From contig CAMGYJ010000011.1 in the NCBI GenBank assembly GCA_946122785.1, forward strand, positions 36,482,513-36,546,512: 64,000 bases of DNA, read 5' to 3'. How positions within the stretch are numbered: the stretch's first letter is position 1; the number at the start of each line of letters is the position of its first letter. Under the pieces are notes generated by a model. It made no database searches and had not been told where the DNA came from. It saw only the letters and a program-made list of their open reading frames with translations. The stretch is from Linum tenue. Lineage: Eukaryota; Streptophyta; Magnoliopsida; Malpighiales; Linaceae. Position numbers and translations under genes: made by a program. Shown here one piece after another: positions 57,448 to 64,000 of the stretch.

Positions 57448-57806
57448 CTACATAATATTTGTGTTTTGTTTATCTAGTGAACACCTGGTGTTTTTGCTTT
57501 TCGTCAGCTGATACCTGGGCTTGATTCTAGTCTCCAATCCATACGTGAAATATTCAGGAAAATCGACAAGCTCCTTGATTGGCCGTCCCATTTCACTTTT
57601 GAAAAAGTAGAAGCTATTCTTCATGAGTGCAACTCTCGATGCAAGTAACTGTGGACATTTCACAACCATCTTGGCAAGTATAACCTTCTCTAAAAGGAAC
57701 TGAGCATGTTTAAGTATAACCTGTTGACTAAGACTAACAATCTGAGGCATCTTCTCGATCACTTAAGCAAACCCTTCTGGTTCTACCTTGAGCTTCAAGT
57801 ACAAAT
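57448..57806 (-). pseudogene. Captured mTERF-family fragment
   Basis: The minus-strand frame reads VIEKMPQIVSLSQQVILKH, KMVVKCPQLLASRV, NSFYFFKSEMGRPIKELV and DFPEYFTYGLETRIKPRY. These are consecutive mTERF repeats as in organelle-targeted plant mTERF proteins. An in-frame TAA stands just before VIEKMPQ (near 57763), and the product ends after about 25 foreign residues. It is a partial internal copy without start or targeting peptide. The intact parent gene is not in this window. Confidence 0.85.
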
Positions 57807-57834
57807 ATGAAAATAAAATTGACATTCACTGCTG

Positions 57835-58244
57835 CTGCAATTTCCGCCAAACAGTCGGCCTCCTCGCAGCCCACCCAGTTACGCCGCTACTCTCCCTGCA
57901 CCACATCGACGTCATCAACCCGATCTTCCCAAAAGCCAGCCGCCTCCAGTCCCTCCAGCGCCTCACGCTCCCGATGACCCTCGACCCGCCGGCGCTCATC
58001 TGCTACGACCACAAACGGCACCGGACGGTCTCCGTCTCGTGGGGCTACGCCTTCCAGATCGTCAGGGGCACCGTCTCCCCTCCGCACCTTCGTCAACTGG
58101 CACAAGAAAGCCGATTACAGTGGCTACGCCTTCAACACCAGGCCCGTTCACCCGACGACGGCGGGGAAGAAGCAGGGACAACGGGGTAAAAGCGGGACAG
58201 GAGGGAAGAAGGGGGCGGCGGGGAAGAAGGGTCTCGATGGGTGA
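57835..58244 (+). pseudogene. Captured DUF604 (fringe-like, GT31) glycosyltransferase fragment
   Basis: The plus frame gives GLLAAHPVTPLLSLHHIDVI, FPKASRLQSLQRLTLPM, CYDHKRHRTVSVSWGYAFQI and VRGTVSP. A frameshift near 58085 switches to RTFVNWHKKADYSGYAFNTR. These are consecutive motifs of the plant DUF604 family of beta-3-glycosyltransferase-like proteins. After RPVHP the frame enters a Gly/Lys-rich tail (GKKGAAGKKG) not belonging to the family, ending at TGA 58242-58244. No start and no DxD motif are present, so it is inactive as an enzyme. Confidence 0.85.
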
Positions 58245-58405
58245 AGGAAGATGAGGTTTGCTGCGGGATTAAAATTTAAAGCGACCTTAAATTTTAATCA
58301 AATTTATTTTATTATTTTCAGTATAAGTTTACCTTTTTACCCTTAATGAATCATGTTGTTATTATAACAACACAAATGGTGTTGTTATTCTATCCCGTCC
58401 CTTAG

Positions 58406-59018
58406 GGAGAATCTCGAGACAGTAGCAGAAGTTCCGAGACCGGAAATTTTGGGCTAAACCAATCTGGGCCGTTGGGTTCAAAATGAATAAACCCCTTAAT
58501 TATGTGACTAAGTGCATGTCAGCTATTCAATTTAATTAAAATCTAATGGCTATAAATAATTTAATCCAATGTAGGATAGAGTAGTAAATTCATATTGTAT
58601 TTATTTAAGAATAAAAAAATCATTGTTGGCGCCTCCCATCTTCCGTTCCGTCCCGCCTTCCGCCGGCCTCCCATCTTTCATGCGCCGGTCACGGTTCCTC
58701 CCGCCTGGGAAATAATATCCGAGAGAAAGAGAGGTGGTCTTGAGGAATTATTTCCCCAGCTTCCTTGCGGGGAGGGAGAGAGGGAGGGAGAGAGAGAGAT
58801 TTTCAGCGACAGTGGCAGTTTGTTATGTTTGTCAGACTATTTTGTAATGTTTGTAAGCTGGTTTGTAATTTTGTATTAATTCAGTTTATATCGTTTATTA
58901 TTCTATTTTGTCATTTTTATCTTTTATGTTTGTAATGTTTATATGACTAATTTGTATATATTGTCATTTGTAATGTTTGTTTGTTTGTGTTTGTATACTT
59001 TGTATTTATTGGTTTGTA
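58406..59018. other. Noncoding DNA grading into TTTGTA-rich repeats
   Basis: 58406-58800 holds no gene. (GGGA)n and (GA)n tracts lie at 58768-58800. From about 58815 the sequence becomes imperfect TTTGTAATGTTTGTA words that continue beyond the two insertions to about 62110. Confidence 0.5.
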
Positions 59019-59026
59019 ATTCCAGT

Positions 59027-60063
59027 TAGGGTTGATAAACGGTTATCCGGTTAACGGTAAACCGTTAACTGGGCGGTTTCGGTATTCGGTGGGAGAAACA
59101 CAGCTAACGGTATACCGACCCATATCCAGTTAATCGGTATACCGCTTATACCGATATATAATGAAAAACCACCTTTTTCCATCAGTTTAATGGCTTCTGT
59201 CCTCTCCCCTATTATCTCCTCTCTCAATCTCCATCGAGAAAAAATCCCCTCTAAACCCATAGACACCCTCCTCTCCTATGTTCTCTCCTCTTTCCATCTC
59301 CATCGAGAAACAATTCTCTTCAAACCCATAAAAAGATGAAACCCCTCCTCTTCTCTTTCTCGATTTGTTGACCTGGACCACGTCGTGCCGATTCTTCATC
59401 TTCAGAGGGTCTCCGATACGTCACCAGATCTGGAAAATACCTATTGAAAGAGCTCTGTGTTCTTCGTCGGCTCGTCGGTACTCACCCAGCCACCGCCTTT
59501 CTCCACTCCGTTGCTACCTTCGCCGCTGCTGTGGAGAACCTAGAACCCGATTCCAGATTTTGTTGGGAAAATACGACTAGTCGCTCTCGCTCTGCCTCTC
59601 GATTCCAGATCGGGTGTCATGCAAACTCCTCGCGCGACGACTCTCTCTTCCTATCGAGGTTAGATCCGGCGACATGCTATCTCCCTCGCGCAGCGGTGCT
59701 TAGTACCTCTCGATTCCAGATCTGGATACATCGCCAGTGACTCGCTCTGCCTCTCGAATCCAGATCCGGCGCCATGCAACTCCCTTGCGCGGCGACGCTT
59801 TCTTCATCTCCAGGCCAAATCTCTTTTCTCTCTCGATTTCAGTTTCGGAGTCGCGGCCGGGACATGATACTGGTCACTCGCCGCCGAGAAAAATTCATCA
59901 TTGTCGGGGTTATAAGGTTACGGGTTCGTAACTGGTAACCGGCTATTTAGTAAATGGTAAACCGACCATTTTTCGGTACTGGTAGTCGGCAGTGGTTTTC
60001 CCTAATCCGGTATACCGTTAACCGGTTATTCGGTTACCGGTAACCGACCGATTACCAGCCCTA
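59027..60063. mobile_element. Non-autonomous hAT element
   Basis: The 1,037 bp has a perfect 8-bp duplication ATTCCAGT (59019-59026 and 60064-60071) and ends TAGGGTTGATAAACGGTTAT and TAGGGCTGGTAATCGGTCGG. Subterminal words such as GGTTAACCGG and TAACCGG match those of the hAT at 46243-50460, so the two probably share a transposase. The GC-richer core at 59340-59880 has Ser/Arg-rich frames without family resemblance and repeats CTCGATTCCAGATC. Confidence 0.92.
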
Positions 60064-60162
60064 ATTCCAGTTTACCGATTTGTATTATAAGTAGTGGTAT
60101 TTTGTACACTTAGTATGATTTGTACTGTTTTTCGTTTTATTTTGTAATGTTTGTACGCTTTG

Positions 60163-61514
60163 TGATAGACCGATAATTACACATGTTTTTACCCCTATTC
60201 TTTAGCCGGTTGAGATGTTGATTCTCGTGTTTTAAGCCGATTTCACGCTAGGTTGTGCGTTTATGTCATATTTCAGGACCCGGCGTTGGAATCGAGGCAA
60301 AGGAACGAGATTCGGGTGGAAAGGAGCAAGTGAGGCTTGAAGTGTGCTGGAGAGCAAAAATACCCGGCCATGAGCAGAAATACCCGACCGGGTATTATCT
60401 GGCCATGGTCGGGGATTTTTGGCTTTGGGCGTCCGTGAGAAACAGAAGGGGGCCCGGGCAGGAGGCAAAAATCCCCGGTCGGGGATTATTGGAAGAGACC
60501 GGGGATTTCCCCTGAGGCCGAAATGGTGCGCTTCAATTATACCCGATCGAGACCCAAAATCCCCGACCGGGTATCGCGACAGGCAGCAGTTTTAAGGGAA
60601 AAGAAGGCTGAAAATCAAGGGTTCCGAGTTTTAGAGAGACAGAGCGATTCCTAGAGAGAGAAAGCGACGGACCAGAGTTCCCAAGTGCCATAGCTTGATC
60701 TTCATCACCATTGGAGCCCGGCTTGAGCTTGGAGAAGTGCCGATTGACAACCAGGAGCCGAAACTCATCCTTCACAGTATGATTTCCGCGTCCGAATCTG
60801 CTTTTGTTCCTACCTCCATGGAGTAGTTTCCCCATTCATCTGGGTATGGGGAACCCTAGATTTGTATGTTAGGTCTGATTGTATGAACCCAAGTACAGAG
60901 TTTATGATTAGATTATATTCGATTGAGGCTTGAATGATTGAATGACTTGAATCCTGATCAAATTCCTGTTGTTTCTACCTTAACCTAGAATGAGAATATC
61001 TGCCTAGGTTGATAGAGCATCCTTAATTGAAGGTAGTGAATTGGCGACTTTAGTCGAGGAGCCAATTCGCTATTCTGTACCGAATTCAATTCGGTAGTGG
61101 AGGTTTGGTTCGTTAGGGCCTCAATCTGTTTACTCCGGTGGAGGTTAGTCGCCCGCTGGAGACTCAGATTGAGAGGGTCTGGAGACCTTTAGTCGAGACT
61201 TCAGACTGTTTAAGAACCTTCCGCAGTATAACTTTCATGAAAACTGAACTTGGTAAATTGCAATCCGGCTTAACTGCAGTCTAGGGGGAACCATATCCGG
61301 GTGACCTCTCTCGACTTGAAAACAACCGTTTAACTTGCTTTGTTTGTTTGTTAATTTGGACTTGCACTAAAGTTTCACTGCTAGATAACAAGAATTCACC
61401 GAGTAGTCATCAAATCTAGGACCCGGGTTGACATTAAAACCCAAACCCGCTATACTACGCTTTAGGAAGTGGTTACACTTGGCCATTTTCTAGAGTGACA
61501 GTAGGAGTGAGTCA
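60163..61514 (+). mobile_element. Solo LTR of an Athila/Tat-type family
   Basis: The 1,352 bp is between perfect 5-bp duplications CTTTG (60158-60162 and 61515-61519). It aligns with the reverse complement of the LTRs at 24411 and 30203 from TGATAGACCGATAATTAC through to GACAGTAGGAGTGAGTCA. It is clearly diverged and about 200 bp shorter. No internal domain is present, so it is the product of LTR-LTR recombination. The palindrome block here has a different sequence. Confidence 0.93.
60355..60580. repeat. Cluster of CCCGACCGGG / CCCCGGTCGGGG palindromes
   Basis: ATACCCGGCCATG, ATACCCGACCGGGTAT, ATCCCCGGTCGGGGAT, GACCGGGGATTT, ATACCCGATCGAG and ATCCCCGACCGGGTAT occur in succession, commonly 20-21 bp from one start to the next. 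The cluster sits in the same LTR position as the CACGGCCGTG block of the young element. Confidence 0.88.
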
Positions 61515-61519
61515 CTTTG

Positions 61520-62110
61520 TTATTTTTGTAATGTTTGTTGGTTTATTTTGTAATGTTAGTAAGCTTTGTTATTTTTGTTCACCATTTTTGTCATTTTTGT
61601 CAACCATGTTTGTAATGTTTGTATACTTCTCATTTGTATGATTTGTATTGTAAGTAGTTGTAAATTGTACATTTAGTATGTTTTGTATACAATGTTAGTA
61701 CTATTTGTATACTTTTATGATGGTGGTTTGTATACTTTTATGATGTGGTTTGTGTACTTTGTAATATTTAGTAGTGATGTTTTTGGTTAGTAATCTTTAT
61801 ATATAATTTTAACTTAATTTGTATACTTATATCATGTCTATCTAATACTTTTTAATATTACTTTCTATACTTTTATGATATAGTTTGTATACTTTGTCTT
61901 ATTGATTTGTAAAGAAATTTACATCGATTTGTATTGTAAGTAATTGTATTTTTTATACATGGTAATACTAGTTCGTACATATTTATGAAATGATTTGTAC
62001 AATTTTATATTCTGATTTGTAAATCATTGATTTTTTCATTTCATTATAATGTTTGTACATGATTTATATTTACTTTGTGTATTTTTCTAGTACAGATTGC
62101 ACATTTTGGA
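61520..62110. repeat. TTTGTA-rich low-complexity DNA, continuation
   Basis: Imperfect reiterations of TTTGTATACTTT and TGTAATGTTTGTA with no fixed period. They continue the same domain seen at 58815-59018 and 60072-60157. Confidence 0.75.
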
Positions 62111-63000
62111 TGTTACTTTGTGATTTTTATTTTTAAAATAGAAAAAATCTCATAAAAAAAGAAACAAAGAAAACGCATGGGAGGTTTAAAAGTGATTAAT
62201 AAAGAAATATCATAATTATGTTGTAAAGTAAAAAAGCAGAATTATTAAAAAAAAAAAAAAGAGGGAGACGTTCGTGGCCCAGAGAAGGAAAGGAAAGGGA
62301 AATAAACAAAAAAAAAAAAAAAGTAAATCACTTTTTTATAATACCATAACTACCCTTTTCATTAATTAAATATCAATTCCTATTTTTTAGTCATTATATT
62401 AGAATATCTAGATCTAACGGGTAGGATTGGCTTAGTCACTTGACTAAGGACCCCCCTTAGTCACAGGATCCGCTCTCCCACGAAAAGTACTGTATCGGCT
62501 ATCGCACACCCTACTTCATCTCATTTATTCGCGTTCACGATTTACCCTTTCAATTTCGATCACATCAACTCATCTCCGACCTACCAAACCCTAGACCTAA
62601 GCAACCCTCTCTATTTCAATGACGGCTAAGGATGCCTTGGAAAATTCGCAGAAGTTAATATGCTAACTGCATTATTCGTTAGCAGATACTCACGGGGTCA
62701 GATTTTGGGCCACGTCTGCTTGGGCTTCATCCAACGGAGGAGAGAGGCGGCTGGGTGGTGGCTCACTTAAATGAGCTGGAGATGGGCTTCCGTGTAGAAG
62801 CCGGCCCAGCGTGCGGCGTAGAAGGCGAGCCGAGCAAGTGGCGTGGTGGGCCCGGCTTCAGTTTGGGCGGGATTTTGGGGTTGGAGTGGAAAGAGAACGA
62901 AATTTTTGGGCCCCATGTGATATATATGTATGTTTTTTTGTGTGGATATTTATTTGTTTTTCGGTCGATATTATTATGTGTTGTGTTGATATTACTTTGC
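62111..63000. other. Noncoding DNA
   Basis: A-rich runs at 62240-62320, then mixed-composition DNA. An ATG at 62619 opens only a 15-codon frame, and GC-richer sequence at 62690-62900 gives an 88-codon frame (62755-63021) without family resemblance. No gene is supported. Confidence 0.4.
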
Positions 63001-63099
63001 ATCATTGTTGAAATGAACTAGTATTCTTCCTTCGCAAGCCAATATCCATCATTAAATTAATATTTACCAAACCCCAAAATAACCCAACCACCCGAAATT

Positions 63100-64000
63100 G
63101 ATTACACCAATTTAGAGTTTAAGTTTTAGGGTTTATGGTTCGGTTTTCAATTTGTGAAGGATTGGAATATTGTTTCTTACATCAAATTAAACACACTAGG
63201 AAATTAAACACACTAGGAAGTCCTAACACGTAAGGCTTGCAACCTTAGTTAGGGCTGCCCGCCGAGGGCCCATGGGCCGAAGGCCCATTAAATAATAATA
63301 GTTTTATGGTTTAGGGTTTGTGTTACGGTTTAATGTTAAGGGTTTAGGGTCTAGCTTAGGTTTGAATTGATATTAGTTCATGTTTTCGAAAATTTTCTTG
63401 GACTTTTGGATATTCTAATAGGGCTTTTTGGTAAAGTGATTAGGGTGTTAGTGTTAGGGTTTAGGAATTTTTTTTAGGGTTAAAGGTTTAATTATTAGTC
63501 TTGTGGTCGTTTGCAATGAATGGATATTAGTTTACGTGGTTCGGATATTAGCTTTTGGTTGAATTGATATTAGTTCGTGCTTTCGAATATTTTTCTGTGA
63601 AGTTTGGATATTCTAATGGGCACTTTTGGTAACTATTTCGATGTGATCCTTTGTTTATTTAAGCATCTAGCACTTTTGGTAACAATTCGGATTAGTCTAC
63701 AACTATCATATATTAGTAAGTATGTGGTGGATATTAGTCTCTCATAGTGATAATATCCATTTTGGGATCACATGATATTCTTATGAGACAGAAGGATATT
63801 AGACTGGGTGGTGTGGATATTTGTCTGGGTAGTGTGGATATTCGTTTTAGTTTTAGTATTTAAGGTTCATTAGTTCATGTTTTCGGATATTTTTTTGGGA
63901 CGTTTGGATATTCTAATGGGACACTTTTGGTAACTATTCCGATGTGATCCTTTGTTTATTTAAGCATATGAAATAATAATAGTTTTTATGGTTTAGAGTT
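63100..64000. repeat. Long-unit imperfect repeats with telomere-like words
   Basis: ATTAGTTCATGTTTTCG-like units recur near 63373, 63569 and 63869. Each is followed by GGATATTCTAATGGG and CTTTTTGGTAA. The word ATTTAAGCATNTAG/ATGAAATAATAATAGTTT links them, and the last unit runs off the window. TTTAGGG and TTAGGGTT words are frequent between 63110 and 63480 but not in an uninterrupted telomere array. Confidence 0.7.

Larger units (their letters stand above)
56376..58405. mobile_element. Chimeric element with two captured gene fragments
   Basis: Inverted ends: CTAGGGGACCGGTTATTGTA at the left and CTAAGGGACGGGATAGAATA inward from the right, both followed by AACAACACC and TGTGTTGTTAT. A matching target duplication was not found, so the class is uncertain (Pack-MULE-like or another DNA transposon). 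In order it contains a 20-bp minisatellite, a 21-bp minisatellite, an mTERF fragment (minus) and a DUF604 glycosyltransferase fragment (plus). Confidence 0.65.

Noticed and set aside
62619..62680. Possible first exon of a host gene (ATG with MTAKDALENSQK)
   Set aside because: Only 15 codons, no convincing donor site context and no downstream exon recognised.
63290..63480. Telomere tract
   Set aside because: TTTAGGG words are scattered among other sequence rather than tandem, so a chromosome end is not supported.

Overview
The window is eudicot-type nuclear DNA. It has short GT-AG introns, a plant SET/MYND methyltransferase gene, SPARK-domain receptor-like kinases, and a dense pile of plant transposons (MULE, hAT, Copia, Athila/Tat-type, L1-type LINE). 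I see no bacterial, organellar or viral genes. Only three host genes look intact or nearly so: a receptor-like kinase at 36388-38226 (minus), its paralogue at 42789-44684 (plus), and a 14-exon ASHR1-like gene at 52187-56094 (minus). A third kinase copy at 45984-51855 is a wreck, split by two hAT insertions, one of which holds a nested third hAT.

Layout. 1-1056 is AT-rich with nothing recognised. 1066-10609 is a 9.5-kb Mutator-like element (MULE) with near-identical ends and a perfect 9-bp target duplication. It carries a decayed FAR1/MULE transposase, a decayed Ulp1-type protease gene and a scrambled plant transposon gene. Its noncoding DNA holds about 80 copies of the palindrome GGTCGACC, mostly in pairs 21 bp apart. 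12301-13748 is a Pack-MULE holding a polyamine-transporter fragment. 14477-15584 is a fold-back MULE. 19835-22215 is a rotten LINE. 22690-36088 is an old Copia element with four later insertions: an Athila/Tat-type retrotransposon (24411-31760), a hAT (32629-33818), a small MULE (34250-35514) and a MITE (about 35629-36038). 36-52 kb is the kinase cluster with hAT elements. 56376-58405 is a chimeric element with two captured gene fragments (mTERF and DUF604 glycosyltransferase) plus 20- and 21-bp minisatellites. 58.8-62.1 kb is TTTGTA-rich DNA split by a hAT and a solo LTR. The last kilobase is a long-unit repeat with telomere-like heptamers.

The most interesting signal is architectural. Three unrelated element ends carry clusters of short GC palindromes spaced at about 21 bp, two helical turns: the MULE (GGTCGACC), the Athila-type LTR (CACGGCCGTG) and a related solo LTR (CCCGACCGGG / CCCCGGTCGGGG). 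Each lineage has its own palindrome, and in the young LTR pair the palindromes have diverged several-fold faster than the rest. The closest precedent I know is the short motif arrays recognised by VANC anti-silencing proteins of Arabidopsis VANDAL MULEs. A comparable sequence-specific recognition system is a reasonable but unproven reading here.
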